From assembly GCF_000472285.1 (NCBI RefSeq), contig NZ_KI421424.1, positions 4,154 through 68,153 of the forward strand: a DNA stretch of 64,000 bases, read 5' to 3'. Shown piece after piece: positions 26,931 to 35,790 of this stretch. Positions within the stretch are counted from its first letter, which is position 1. Each line of letters begins with the position of its first letter. This DNA comes from Desulfuromonas sp. TF. Its GTDB lineage: Bacteria > Desulfobacterota > Desulfuromonadia > Desulfuromonadales > ATBO01. The notes under the pieces are model-generated. The model saw nothing but the letters and a program-made list of their open reading frames with translations, did not search any database and was not told the origin of the DNA. The translations under genes and the position numbers were made by a program.

Positions 26931-28421
26931 CTATTCACCTTCCTTGCCGAGGGTTATCACGGTGCGCCGGGAGGAATCGAAATAGGTCCGGGCCGCTTCC
27001 ATCACCTCCTCGGCAGTGATCGTGGCGACGATCTCATCGTAGTTCACCACGTAACGCCAGTCACCGGCGACCGTCTGGTAGTAGGTGAGCATCCGCGCCA
27101 ATCCGCCGTTTTCTTTCAGGCTGCGCAGCTGATCGACGCGCAGACGATTTCGCGCCTGCTCCAGTTCTTCGGACGTCACCGGCTCTCTAGCCAGCCGTTC
27201 CAGCTCGGCATAGATCGCCTCCTCCACCTCCCGGGTGGTATGGGGATAGCGGGGCACGGCCGATACGACGAAGAGGTTGGGATAGCGGGAACCGGGAGCG
27301 CCGTAGGTGCCCACCGAGGTGGCCAGCTCGCGCTCCACGACCAGGGAGCGGTAAAGCCGCGAAGTGCGTCCCTGGGAGAGGATGTTGTCGATCAGGTCGA
27401 AAACGTAGTCGTCGCGCTCCGGAAGGGTCGGTTTATGGTAGGCGACGGCAAGCCGCGGCTCGGCGTCGAACACGATGTGGCGGCGCTTTTCGCCCCCCTG
27501 CGGCGGCTCCACCGTGGTGTTCGGCGGCACCGGAGTGCCGGGTGCAATCGATCCGAAGTATTTCCCCACCATCTCGATGGCGTCATCTGTATCAATATCG
27601 CCGACCAGGGCGATAACCGTGTTCACCGGCGCGTAGTACTTATGCAGAAACTCGCGGGTTTCGGCCAGGGATAGATTGTCAATATCTGTGTTCCAGCCGA
27701 TGATCGGGTGCCGATAGGGATGAACCGTGAAGGCATCGGCGATGAGGCTTTCATACAGCTTTCCATCCGGATTGCTTTCATAGGAGCGGCGACGCTCCTC
27801 CATGACCACGTCCCGCTCGGTATAGAACTCGCGCAGGACGGCATTCTTCATCCGGTCCGACTCGATCGCGGCCCAGAGTTCCAGCTTGTTGGCGGGGAGC
27901 GAAATCAGGTAGGTAGTCAGATCCTTGCTGGTGAACGCGTTATAGCCGACTCCGCCGTTTTCGGAGTAGATGCGGGAGAACTCGTCCTTGACGACATATT
28001 TCTTGTGCTCCTGCTGCAGTTCGTAAAGGCGCTGCCGGAGGGCGGCCAGCCGTTCCGGCTCCGCATCCTTGCGGCCCTTGAGAGCATCGAGCGCCGAGCC
28101 GGCCTCCTCAATGGCTTCGAGCAGCGGCTTCTCCTTCTGATAATCGGTGGTGCCGAGAGTTTTGGTCCCCTTGAAGAGCATGTGCTCAAGGAGATGGGCG
28201 ACCCCCCTGTACTCGCTCGTTTCGTCCACCGATCCGACGCCGAAGGTGACATAGGCCGCAAAGGTCGGCGATTCGTGCCGCTCGACAACCAGCAGTTTGA
28301 GACCGTTTTCGAAGGTGTGCTCCCTGACCTTCTCCTCCAGCGGCTGGGCGACGGCGTCCGAAAAGAAGAGGAGAGAGATCGTCAGGGCGGCGGCAAGCCG
28401 CCCGAGAGGTAAACGGAACAT
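26931..28421 (-). CDS. M16 zinc peptidase, catalytic subunit
   Basis: A 496-residue exported peptidase (signal peptide LAAALTISLLFFSDAVAQ). The inverted zinc motif HLLEH is intact in GVAHLLEHMLFKGT, and the distal glutamate region follows in ENGGVGYNAFTS. An about 50-residue charged insertion (EEAGSALDALKGRKDAEPER) separates the zinc motif from the distal ligand. With the downstream lipoprotein subunit it should form a periplasmic peptide-degrading heterodimer. Substrate is unknown. Confidence 0.92.
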   Translation of the reverse strand: MFRLPLGRLAAALTISLLFFSDAVAQPLEEKVREHTFENGLKLLVVERHESPTFAAYVTFGVGSVDETSEYRGVAHLLEHMLFKGTKTLGTTDYQKEKPLLEAIEEAGSALDALKGRKDAEPERLAALRQRLYELQQEHKKYVVKDEFSRIYSENGGVGYNAFTSKDLTTYLISLPANKLELWAAIESDRMKNAVLREFYTERDVVMEERRRSYESNPDGKLYESLIADAFTVHPYRHPIIGWNTDIDNLSLAETREFLHKYYAPVNTVIALVGDIDTDDAIEMVGKYFGSIAPGTPVPPNTTVEPPQGGEKRRHIVFDAEPRLAVAYHKPTLPERDDYVFDLIDNILSQGRTSRLYRSLVVERELATSVGTYGAPGSRYPNLFVVSAVPRYPHTTREVEEAIYAELERLAREPVTSEELEQARNRLRVDQLRSLKENGGLARMLTYYQTVAGDWRYVVNYDEIVATITAEEVMEAARTYFDSSRRTVITLGKEGE

Positions 28422-28483
28422 CTATGGCAACTCCTTATCGGTTGTGGGGTCGAATGATACCCTGCTTTTCAAAACGCACGTAT

Positions 28484-28584
28484 GTTGCTCACAGAAACTC
28501 AGAAGGATGGCTAAGAAAAAATTTCGTCCTGCAAGGCCAGGTGGTTTTTCACGCCGCAGGGCGGACTTTTTGCGACGCCATCAA
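28484..28584. repeat. Partly degenerate copy of the TGATGGCGTCGC element
   Basis: It matches the element at 25364 from ACTCAGAAGGATGGCTAAG through TTCGTCCTGCAAGGC, GGTGGTTTTTC and GGGCGGACTTTTTGCGACG to the right end CCATCAAG. The left terminus is decayed and about 40 bp of the centre is missing. It fills the gap between the M16 and lon genes; 28422-28649 holds no gene. Confidence 0.7.
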
Positions 28585-28649
28585 GTATATACCCTGGCAA
28601 CGCGCCCGGTCGAGAAGAGAATCGGTAAATTTCGACCGGGCGGATTCGA

Positions 28650-31034
28650 TCAGGGGCAATGATCGAAGGAAGGGGCCGAGTGATCGGCAAAAGGCTCTGT
28701 CGGCGTACAGCGCCGGGGCGGGAGAAGAGTTTTATCCACGACTTCCTGCAGACTGGACACAAAATCTATATTCATCTCCTCGCGAATATTCTCCTCGATA
28801 TCCGAGAGGTTTTCCCTGTTTCGTTCAGGGAGCAGGACCGTAGTGACGCCGGCCCGCCTGGCGGCCAGAACTTTTTCCTTGACCCCGCCAATGGGCAGGA
28901 TCCTCCCGGAAAGGGTCAGTTCCCCGGTCATGGCGACGTCCCTGCGAGCCGGGCGCCTCGTAAGCAAGGAGATGAGAGAGAGCGCAATGGTGATTCCAGC
29001 CGAGGGACCGTCCTTGGGAATGGCCCCGGCGGGAACGTGGATGTGGATGTCGCTTTTGGTGAAAAAATCGGGGTCGATTCCGAAGTCTTCGGCGTGAGCC
29101 CGGATGAAGGTCATTGCCGCCTTGGCCGACTCCTGCATCACCTCTCCCAGGCTTCCGGTGAGGGTGAGTTCTTTTTTGCCGGCCATGCGCGACGCCTCGA
29201 CGAAGATGATGTCGCCTCCCGTCTCGGTCCAGGCCAGTCCCGTGACCACCCCGACACTGTCCTCTTCCCCGGCCACATCGGAAAAGTATTTGCGGGACCC
29301 CAGCAGATCTTCCACGTCGGCCGAGGTGATCGCCCGGCGGGCGGTCCTTTCCTGGGCGATTTCCTTGGCGATCTTGCGGCAGATGGAGGCGATCTGCCGC
29401 TCAAGATTGCGCACCCCCGCCTCTCTCGTGTAATCCTTGATGATTTTGAGCACCGCGGGCTCGACAAATTCCAGGGTATGGCCCTCCAGACCGTTCTCCA
29501 CCACCTGCTTGGGGATCAGATACTTGAATGCTATCTGAACCTTCTCCTCGTCGCTGTAACCGGAGAGATGGATAACCTCCATCCGATCCTTGAGGGGATG
29601 GGGAACGGGATCCATGATATTTGCCGTGGTAATGAACATCACCCCGGAAAGATCGAAGGGAACGTCCAGGTAATGATCGGTGAAGGAATAGTTCTGCTCG
29701 GGATCCAGCACTTCGAGAAGAGCGGAGGAAGGATCGCCGCGGAAGTCCTGACCGATCTTGTCCACCTCATCGAGCATGAAGACGGGGTTGTTCGCCTCGA
29801 CCCTGCAGATTTCCTGGATGATTCTCCCCGGCAGGGCGCCGATGTAGGTGCGGCGATGACCTCGGATCTCCGCTTCGTCCTTCATTCCCCCCAGTGAAAT
29901 ACGGATGAATTTGCGACCCATGGCTCGGGCGATGGAGCGCCCCAGAGAGGTTTTCCCGACGCCCGGAGGGCCGACGAAGCAGAGGATCGGTCCCTTGGTC
30001 GTCGTCTTGAGTGAGCGGACCGCGAGATATTCAAGAATCCGCTCCTTGACCTCTTGGAGATTGTAGTGGTCCTCGTCCAGCACCTTCTGGGCCAGGTTGA
30101 TGTCGAGAAGATCTTGCGTTCCGCGACTCCAGGGGACGGTGCAGAGATATTCAAGATAGGTTCGCGCCACGGTGTATTCCGGCGAGGCGGGATTGATCCG
30201 CTCCAGACGACCGAGCTCTTTTTCGGCGATGCTTTTGACATTGTCCGGCATCCCCACTTTTTCTATGCGTTTTCTGAATTCGTTGATCTCGGCCTGACGG
30301 GGATCTTCATCGCCGAGTTCCTCCTGGATCTGCTTCATCTGCTCCCGAAGCAGGTATTCCTTCTGGGTCCGGCCAATGCGCTTGGCCAGGTCGGACTGGA
30401 TTTCCCCCCGCACCTGAAGCTTCTGCACCTCGCTGGTCAGGTGAAGGTAAACCTCCTTCAGCCGTTCAAGCGGGTCAAGTATTTCGAGCAGACGCTGCTG
30501 GTCTCCAACCGGAAGGTTGAGATAAACGGCCACCAGGTCGGCGAGCCGGCCGGCGTCCTCGATCTGGTCGATCATCTTGACCACATCGCCCGGCAGGGGA
30601 CGTCCGTAGGCCAGAGCGATCTTCAGCAGGGCGTTGACGCTCTGGACCAGCGCCTCGGAGACAAGACCGCCGCTGTCCTGCTCTTCCGTCACATTCACCT
30701 TGGCGATGATAAAAGGGGACATCTGGGTGGCAATGACCAGTCGGATGCGTTTGATCCCTTCAACGACGACCTTGCAGCCGCCTTCCGGAAAACGGAACAC
30801 CTGGTTGATGCGGCATACCGTACCCACCTTTGCGAGATCCTGAAAAACCAGCGGCTCGTGGTTCGAGGAGCACATGACAAGGCCAAGCAGATGATCACTG
30901 CGCATGGCTTCTTCTATAAGAGGCATCTCATCCGGCTGGATGAAAAGGGGAAAGACCATATGAGGAAACATCACCTGTTCCCGCATGGGGTAAATCGGAA
31001 GCATCTGCGGTATAGGCTGGTGTCGACCGTTCAT
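28650..31034 (-). CDS. lon: ATP-dependent Lon protease
   Basis: A 794-residue LonA. The N-terminal substrate-binding domain starts [19 protein letters not shown]. The AAA+ module has Walker [12 protein letters not shown] and Walker [12 protein letters not shown]. The C-terminal S16 protease domain has Ser in KDGPSAGI and Lys in [10 protein letters not shown]. It degrades misfolded and regulatory proteins in the cytoplasm. A small coiled-coil protein gene lies 19 nt upstream and shares the promoter at 31368-31395. The N-terminus of the Lon domain and family length are normal. Confidence 0.96.
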   Translation of the reverse strand: MNGRHQPIPQMLPIYPMREQVMFPHMVFPLFIQPDEMPLIEEAMRSDHLLGLVMCSSNHEPLVFQDLAKVGTVCRINQVFRFPEGGCKVVVEGIKRIRLVIATQMSPFIIAKVNVTEEQDSGGLVSEALVQSVNALLKIALAYGRPLPGDVVKMIDQIEDAGRLADLVAVYLNLPVGDQQRLLEILDPLERLKEVYLHLTSEVQKLQVRGEIQSDLAKRIGRTQKEYLLREQMKQIQEELGDEDPRQAEINEFRKRIEKVGMPDNVKSIAEKELGRLERINPASPEYTVARTYLEYLCTVPWSRGTQDLLDINLAQKVLDEDHYNLQEVKERILEYLAVRSLKTTTKGPILCFVGPPGVGKTSLGRSIARAMGRKFIRISLGGMKDEAEIRGHRRTYIGALPGRIIQEICRVEANNPVFMLDEVDKIGQDFRGDPSSALLEVLDPEQNYSFTDHYLDVPFDLSGVMFITTANIMDPVPHPLKDRMEVIHLSGYSDEEKVQIAFKYLIPKQVVENGLEGHTLEFVEPAVLKIIKDYTREAGVRNLERQIASICRKIAKEIAQERTARRAITSADVEDLLGSRKYFSDVAGEEDSVGVVTGLAWTETGGDIIFVEASRMAGKKELTLTGSLGEVMQESAKAAMTFIRAHAEDFGIDPDFFTKSDIHIHVPAGAIPKDGPSAGITIALSLISLLTRRPARRDVAMTGELTLSGRILPIGGVKEKVLAARRAGVTTVLLPERNRENLSDIEENIREEMNIDFVSSLQEVVDKTLLPPRRCTPTEPFADHSAPSFDHCP

Positions 31035-31053
31035 GAATATCTCCCTTGCTGAT

Positions 31054-31284
31054 TCAGTCGGATTCGGGGTCCACTTCCTGAATTGTCTCGGCCAGAATCT
31101 GGGGAAACTGTTCCGCGAATGAAGGATAGACCGCGCTGAGAAAGGATCTCAAAGCGGCAGTTTCAAGTTTGAGTCTGTCCATCTCTACTCTCAGTTCGAG
31201 AAGACTCTTGTCCGTTTCGGCCCCCGCAAGGCTGAGCTCTTTCTGGAAACGATCAAGCTGTTCTTTCAGAACCTTTTCATTCAT
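31054..31284 (-). CDS. Small coiled-coil protein upstream of lon
   Basis: A 76-residue protein beginning [18 protein letters not shown]. It has a continuous heptad-rich helix ([20 protein letters not shown]) and an acidic C-terminus. The ATG at 31284 has AAGGAAT 7 nt upstream; the longer open frame is not supported. It is the first gene of the lon transcript. I do not recognise the family; an adaptor or a structural role is possible. Confidence 0.7.
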   Translation of the reverse strand: MNEKVLKEQLDRFQKELSLAGAETDKSLLELRVEMDRLKLETAALRSFLSAVYPSFAEQFPQILAETIQEVDPESD

Positions 31285-31367
31285 CGATATATTCCTTCGG
31301 CCTTGAGGAGTTTGAGCATCCTTTTGCGGAGCGTCCTGCATGCCCTTCATAGACAGGGTTGCAGATA

Positions 31368-31395
31368 AGAATATCAATGGGGCTTGGGGTGTCAA
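31368..31395 (-). promoter_or_regulatory. Sigma-70 promoter for the coiled-coil/lon operon
   Basis: On the minus strand TTGACA (31390-31395), 16-nt spacer, TATTCT (31368-31373). No sigma-32 consensus was recognised. Confidence 0.6.
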
Positions 31396-31409
31396 GATGG
31401 TGTGGGGCT

Positions 31410-31437
31410 TTGACAAAGCATTCTTTAAATGTTTAAC
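31410..31437 (+). promoter_or_regulatory. Possible promoter for pfkA
   Basis: TTGACA (31410-31415) and TTTAAC (31432-31437) with a 16-nt spacer, about 80 nt before the pfkA start. The -10 is weak. Confidence 0.45.
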
Positions 31438-31514
31438 TCTAAGATATTACTGAAAAACAGAGGTTGAGTGCGCAGTCGGTCTTCGCATTGGTCGAATAAA
31501 TTCAGGAGGTGAAA

Positions 31515-32477
31515 GTGAAACGTATCGCGGTGTTGACCAGCGGAGGAGACTGCTCGGGGATGAATGCCGTCATTCGAGCGGTATCCCGGGTGGGTCAGGC
31601 GATGGGAATCGAGGTGCTCGGCATTCGAAAAGGATACAAAGGACTGCTCAACCGCGATTTCGAGACCCTGACCTCGCGCCTGATCAGCAATACCCTCCAG
31701 CGCGGCGGAACCTCCCTGCAGAGCGCCCGCTGCGCCGAAATGCTCGAAGAAGCCGGCCAGAAGAAGGCGGCCGAAATCCTCCAGGGCCTCGGCATCGAAG
31801 GGCTGGTGGTGGTCGGCGGTGACGGCTCCCTCCGCGGAGCGCATTCCCTGCATCGCCATGGGATCAACGTCATCGGCATACCGGCCTCCATCGACAACGA
31901 CATCCCCTTTACCGACATTTCTCTCGGCGTCGACACGGCGCTTAACAACGTCGTCTACGCCGTCGACTGCCTGAAGGATACCGCCTCCAGCCACGACCGC
32001 GCCTTCGTCGTGGAGGTGATGGGGCGCAATTGCGGCTATCTCACCCTGGCCGCGGCGATCACCTGCGGTGCCGAGCACGCGCTGATTCCCGAGGCCGAGT
32101 ATGATATGGAGGCAATCTGCAGGAATCTGCGCAAGCGCTACCTCGAAGGGCGAAGCAATTCGATCATCATGGTAGCCGAGGGAGTGGCCACCGCCCAGAA
32201 GATCGCCGACAGGATCAAGGACTGCGGAGGCTTCGAAACCCGGCTGATGGTCCTCGGCCACTACCAGCGCGGCGGCTCACCCTCCCATTTCGACCGCCTT
32301 CTCGGTTCGCGGTTCGGCGTGGCGGCGGTCGAGTTTCTCAAAGCCGGCCGCGGGGGGGCCATGATCGGCCTCGATCGCGCCTCGCTGCGACTGACGCCCT
32401 TCGACCAGGTGCTCAACAGCGGCAGCCACCCCATCGATCCGGACATGCTGAAGCTGGCCGGAGTGCTGGTCAGTTAA
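31515..32477 (+). CDS. pfkA: 6-phosphofructokinase, ATP-type
   Basis: A 320-residue phosphofructokinase. The nucleotide site reads TSGGDCSGMNAVIRA and VVGGDGSLRGAH; Gly in GGDGS points to ATP rather than pyrophosphate as donor. The catalytic PASIDNDIPFTD has ASID where GTID is usual, and EVMGRNCGYL is present. It commits fructose 6-phosphate to glycolysis. The GTG at 31515 is chosen because AGGAGG ends 5 nt before it; a GTG at 31509 overlaps that site. Confidence 0.93.
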   Translation: MKRIAVLTSGGDCSGMNAVIRAVSRVGQAMGIEVLGIRKGYKGLLNRDFETLTSRLISNTLQRGGTSLQSARCAEMLEEAGQKKAAEILQGLGIEGLVVVGGDGSLRGAHSLHRHGINVIGIPASIDNDIPFTDISLGVDTALNNVVYAVDCLKDTASSHDRAFVVEVMGRNCGYLTLAAAITCGAEHALIPEAEYDMEAICRNLRKRYLEGRSNSIIMVAEGVATAQKIADRIKDCGGFETRLMVLGHYQRGGSPSHFDRLLGSRFGVAAVEFLKAGRGGAMIGLDRASLRLTPFDQVLNSGSHPIDPDMLKLAGVLVS

Positions 32478-32571
32478 TTTGAAGTGACGTCGCCAGCTGA
32501 AATGCCGGCCTGACGGTCGCCACATTCCCGGACCTGATCGTTCACCATCCCAATTCCTAAATGGCGATCTG

Positions 32572-33825
32572 ATGGACGTTTGCCCGAAAAGCCGACCTTT
32601 AGCCAGCCTGTCCTTCGACAATCCGTATGCCCTGCTGGCATTCTTTCTTTCCCCCTCCAACAATGATGCGGCGGCCGGCCCCCTTCTTCAGGCCGCCGAA
32701 CAGAAGAAGATCGACTGGGGAAGTCTGCTGTATAGGGCGAACCTTAATTTCTGCACTCCCCTCTGGTATGTCCGCCTTCGGCAAAAGGGGTTTCTACCCT
32801 TTCTACCCGGCGAGCTGCAGGAATACCTGAACCTCCTTCATCAAGCCAATATCGAGCGCAACGATGCCTTTCGCCTTGCCCTGGAGGAGCTCCTGCGGAC
32901 CTTCCAGGTGCTCGGCATACGGACCCTGCTGCTTAAAGGAGCCGCCACTTTTTGTGATGACCTGTACGAAGACCCGGGGGCTCGGATGATGGGGGATCTC
33001 GACATCCTGATCGAACCTCGGTATTCGGAAAAAGCGCGAGCCGCTCTGCTCCAACTGGGTTATGAGCAACAGGTACGCCGCGAGCAGGACGAGATCGAGG
33101 TTTTCAGCGGCAACCGTCATCATCACCTGCCGCGCTTCAACAAACCGGGGACGCCGGTCGCGGTAGAGATCCATACCAGGACGGCAAGAAGGCAGGACGG
33201 CAGAACGCTGCCGGACGACCTTGCCTGGGAGGGAAGTGAAAAAACGACCTTGGAAGGCGTCGAAGCCGCCATTCTCTCGCCAACCCATCGCCTCCTGCAC
33301 AACACCGTCCACGCACTGGTTCCGCAACGCAATTTCATCCGCTCTTCCATTGCACTGACGCATCTTGCCGAATTTGCTTCCCTGTCCCGCAGATACGAAT
33401 CCCGTCTGGACTGGGAGGAGTGGTTCAGGCGGGGAGCCGGCCAGAAGCTCGGCATGGAGTTCATCGTCTACCTGTCGCTGGCCCACCGGCTGATGGCCCT
33501 GCCCTGGCCCGATTGCGTCCCGAGGCGTTTCACGGCCGGGATACATCTGTTCCGGATCGTGGCCGCGGGAAAACAAGGGGTTGCCGACGGCGAGTCGCCG
33601 TCGGCCGTCAGGGCAAAAATCATCGCCCTGGCCACCAGATTCCTGCTAAGGATTTACTACCGCGTGAAAGAGCCGGCCTGGATGTGGCGCAATCTCTACT
33701 ATGCCCCGGAGGCCGCAAATTTTCCTCTACGAGTTGCGTTTACTTTTCGTAAATGGGCAAGGGGCGGCCTCGGGATTTCTGCCGAGGCAAAAAAACGGGC
33801 GGAGGGAGAGAAGAGACTAAAATAA
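32572..33825 (+). CDS. NTP_transf_5-type nucleotidyltransferase
   Basis: A 417-residue protein of the uncharacterised nucleotidyltransferase family NTP_transf_5 (PF14907). The active-site signature is LLLKGAATF (about 119-127) then GDLDILIE with Asp142 and Asp144, the two acidic metal ligands of the polymerase-beta superfamily. A helical C-terminal half follows (HRLLHNTVHAL, LAHRLMALPW). Members of this family occur beside PqqD- and HprK-like genes in peptide-modification clusters, such as lasso peptides with a phosphorylated or nucleotidylated tail, and such a kinase lies 550 nt downstream. Substrate is inferred, not shown. Confidence 0.85.
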   Translation: MDVCPKSRPLASLSFDNPYALLAFFLSPSNNDAAAGPLLQAAEQKKIDWGSLLYRANLNFCTPLWYVRLRQKGFLPFLPGELQEYLNLLHQANIERNDAFRLALEELLRTFQVLGIRTLLLKGAATFCDDLYEDPGARMMGDLDILIEPRYSEKARAALLQLGYEQQVRREQDEIEVFSGNRHHHLPRFNKPGTPVAVEIHTRTARRQDGRTLPDDLAWEGSEKTTLEGVEAAILSPTHRLLHNTVHALVPQRNFIRSSIALTHLAEFASLSRRYESRLDWEEWFRRGAGQKLGMEFIVYLSLAHRLMALPWPDCVPRRFTAGIHLFRIVAAGKQGVADGESPSAVRAKIIALATRFLLRIYYRVKEPAWMWRNLYYAPEAANFPLRVAFTFRKWARGGLGISAEAKKRAEGEKRLK

Positions 33826-33842
33826 TTCCTTAGAGTAATTAT

Positions 33843-33868
33843 TGACAAAACATCGGGGGGTGATAATC
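33843..33868 (+). promoter_or_regulatory. Promoter candidate ahead of the riboswitch
   Basis: TTGACA at 33843-33848 and ATAATC at 33863-33868, about 14 nt apart. The spacing is short, but TGATAATC has an extended -10 look. It lies just before the aptamer-like sequence. Confidence 0.4.
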
Positions 33869-33878
33869 GTGTAGCAAA

Positions 33879-33968
33879 ACCGGAACCCCGACAAAGCCGA
33901 ACTTCCCATGAGGGAGGGGCGGAAAGCCGCGGATCTTCGATACAGAAGATGGCCGAGCTGCCGAAGGG
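33879..33968 (+). ncRNA. GEMM-like riboswitch aptamer (c-di-GMP-I/cGAMP class)
   Basis: ACAAAGCCGAAC, then a TTCCC/GGGAG hairpin with a GNRA-like loop, then GGGGCGGAAAGCC, align with the conserved GGCAAAC-hairpin-GGGACGCAAAGCC of GEMM-I RNAs. A variable second hairpin (GATCTTC/GAAGATG) is followed by GCCGAGCTGCCGAA, which matches the consensus GCCGGGTTACCGAA at 10 of 14 positions. This is the layout of the c-di-GMP-I class, whose GEMM-Ib variants bind cGAMP in Geobacter. Ligand-deciding bases cannot be assigned by eye. The 5' strand of the basal helix is a poor match. Confidence 0.65.
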
Positions 33969-33999
33969 TGCAAAAGCCCCGTGGTGCGCTCGGTTTTTT
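33953..33999 (+). terminator. Terminator of the riboswitch expression platform
   Basis: CCGAGC (33953-33958) and GCTCGG (33988-33993) close a stem over a GC-rich internal hairpin and are followed by TTTTTT (33994-33999). The 5' arm is also the 3' strand of the aptamer, so aptamer folding and terminator formation exclude each other. Confidence 0.75.
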
Positions 34000-34092
34000 A
34001 ATCGGGTTCGCCAGGGCAGACGGAGTTACAAAATCGAAGATCAGGAATGTATTGTTCTCCGACGTTAACATGGAGAGAGAGGAGGAAAAAAA

Positions 34093-34344
34093 ATGGAAGA
34101 GGAAAAAGGGATTGAAGCAACGGGATTGAAGGATGAAGGACGCAGGGACTTCCTGCGCACCAGCATGTATGCCGCCTATGCCACACCGGTTATCATGGCG
34201 ATGCTGGTCAACAAGGCGAGTGCGGCGAAATCCTGGAACTCGGGATACGGCGAGATCACGGGACCCGCAACGCCGAAACCGCCCGACGGCGGAACGGTCG
34301 GGCCAAACCCGGGAGTCGGCGTGAACAACAATCCGACTCCTTAA
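34093..34344 (+). CDS. Small precursor-like peptide with RRDFLR leader motif
   Basis: An 83-residue protein with a strong GGAGG ribosome binding site. A charged N-terminus leads to RRDFLRTSMYAAYATP (twin Arg17-Arg18), a weakly hydrophobic stretch, and a possible signal-peptidase site at ASAA (42-45). The remaining 38 residues are rich in Gly, Pro, Asn and Thr, ending NNNPTP. It sits between the riboswitch and the PqqD-HprK fusion gene, which suggests a secreted peptide that is modified by the neighbours. No TatABC genes are in the window. Confidence 0.8.
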   Translation: MEEEKGIEATGLKDEGRRDFLRTSMYAAYATPVIMAMLVNKASAAKSWNSGYGEITGPATPKPPDGGTVGPNPGVGVNNNPTP

Positions 34345-34377
34345 CCGTGGACAACAATGCAATGACAGGAGGGTAGG

Positions 34378-35598
34378 GTGAACGGTGCACACTTTCACCA
34401 GGCAGGGGAATCACCGCTCCCCTTACCCTCCGCTTCTGTCCGCTTTTATCCGTTCGCCGGCGGAGGCGTCCTTTTTTTGGAAGGCACTCGCCGGGTATGG
34501 GGCCTGAATACCTCCGCCGCTTTTCTGTGGCGCTCTCTGGAGAATATCCGCCGTGTCGATGAGCTGGCTAGAGCCCTGGCCGAAGAGTTCTCACTCGATG
34601 AGATCACGGCCCTGCGGGATACCGCAGCGAGCCTGGCCTGTTTCGGGAATGAGGGACTGCTGGGCGAAGGAAAGCTGGTCGACCTTCCTGAGGATGACGG
34701 CGAGTGGAAAATCCCTTCCTCTGCCCTCCTCTTGACGGAGCCGGCGAGATGGCCCCTGCGGGAGTTGTTTCAAACGCCCAACCACATCATCGAACTCTGC
34801 AGCCAGGATCCCGGACCGGGGCGAACGTTCGTCGGGTACATGAAACACCTTTCCATGAATCGCAGGGTAAGGGCCGAAACCCGCCTGGCTGTCGTCGGAG
34901 ACGGTGCGAAGAATACTTGGGACATCTACCTGGACGGCCGACGCTTCCTCGAAGGAGCCGCCGAGAATGAGGTCCTCCCCCATCTCTTCACGTTGGTCTT
35001 CGTCCGCACCTGCGCGGCCCTGCCCCACGCGCTGCTGTTTCATGCCGCTGTCATCGGCAGGAAGGAAAAGATGGTACTGTTTCCTGCCGAGGCAGGCAGC
35101 GGCAAGACTACCCTGGCGGCGGCGCTGGCCGCGCGAGGCTGGCGGTTTTTCTCCGACGAACTGGCGGTCCTCGACATCGGGGACCTGCGCGTTGCGCCGT
35201 TTCCAATGCCGATGAGCATCAAGCCGGGCTCGGTGCAGGCTCTGGAACGGTATTATCCCGGGCTCGCCTCGGGTGCCCTTTATCATCGGGCGGACGGCAA
35301 GCACGTGCGCTATCTCTCCCCGCCGCCGGAAAGCCTGACAGGTGTGGGAAACAGTGCCGCTCCCATCGACATCATCGTCTATCCGATCTATCGGGAGGGA
35401 TCGAAGACCCGGCTGGCTCCGCTCACCAAGATTGATGCTCTGCAGAGGCTGGCGGCCACCGGTTCCTCCGACCGGAAATTCCTCTCCGGCGACATCGAGG
35501 CGATGCTTGCCCTTGTAGAACGGACACCCTGTTTTGAGCTCGTCTTCTCGAGCCTTGAAGAGGCACTGGAGTTATTGGAGGAGCTGATTCAAGATTGA
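34378..35598 (+). CDS. PqqD-like domain fused to HprK-related kinase
   Basis: A 406-residue protein. Residues 20-95 are PqqD-like, with VLFLEGTRRVWGLNTSAAFL and the DELARALAEEFS helix, the usual RiPP-leader-binding fold. Residues 160-400 resemble HPr-kinase-related proteins: Walker A PAEAGSGKTT (236-245), the acidic FFSDELAVL and SIKPGSV. Such kinases phosphorylate peptide substrates, as in paeninodin biosynthesis. Fusing recogniser and kinase in one chain suggests it acts on the RRDFLR peptide encoded 33 nt upstream. The start is GTG with AGGAGGG 4 nt before it. Confidence 0.85.
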   Translation: MNGAHFHQAGESPLPLPSASVRFYPFAGGGVLFLEGTRRVWGLNTSAAFLWRSLENIRRVDELARALAEEFSLDEITALRDTAASLACFGNEGLLGEGKLVDLPEDDGEWKIPSSALLLTEPARWPLRELFQTPNHIIELCSQDPGPGRTFVGYMKHLSMNRRVRAETRLAVVGDGAKNTWDIYLDGRRFLEGAAENEVLPHLFTLVFVRTCAALPHALLFHAAVIGRKEKMVLFPAEAGSGKTTLAAALAARGWRFFSDELAVLDIGDLRVAPFPMPMSIKPGSVQALERYYPGLASGALYHRADGKHVRYLSPPPESLTGVGNSAAPIDIIVYPIYREGSKTRLAPLTKIDALQRLAATGSSDRKFLSGDIEAMLALVERTPCFELVFSSLEEALELLEELIQD

Positions 35599-35605
35599 TG
35601 CCGGC

Positions 35606-35790
35606 TAAGGGCATGTCAAGAAATAAGTGAAATACTATGGCGCTCAGATTTAGGTCAGATTTGGCTGAGCTGATTGAGCCAAACCGCAGACGTAGCAAGG
35701 CTACGTTGAGGATTTGGCGATTGAGGCACGGTCAAAGATGGCCTGAAGATGAGATGCCAGATGTGATACTTATTTCCTGACAGGCCCTAA
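35606..35790. mobile_element. 185-bp inverted-repeat miniature element
   Basis: The termini TAAGGGCATGTCAAGAAATA and TATTTCCTGACAGGCCCTAA pair over 23 bp with three mismatches. The centre is a further imperfect palindrome with ACGTAGC/GCTACGT and GCCAAA/TTTGG arms. No ORF is present, so it resembles a MITE or large REP unit. Its right end overlaps the stop codon (35787-35789) of the following kinase gene. Confidence 0.75.

Noticed and set aside
33817-34398. A 193-codon minus-strand frame over the riboswitch and peptide
   Set aside because: It is antisense to the structured leader and has no credible domain.
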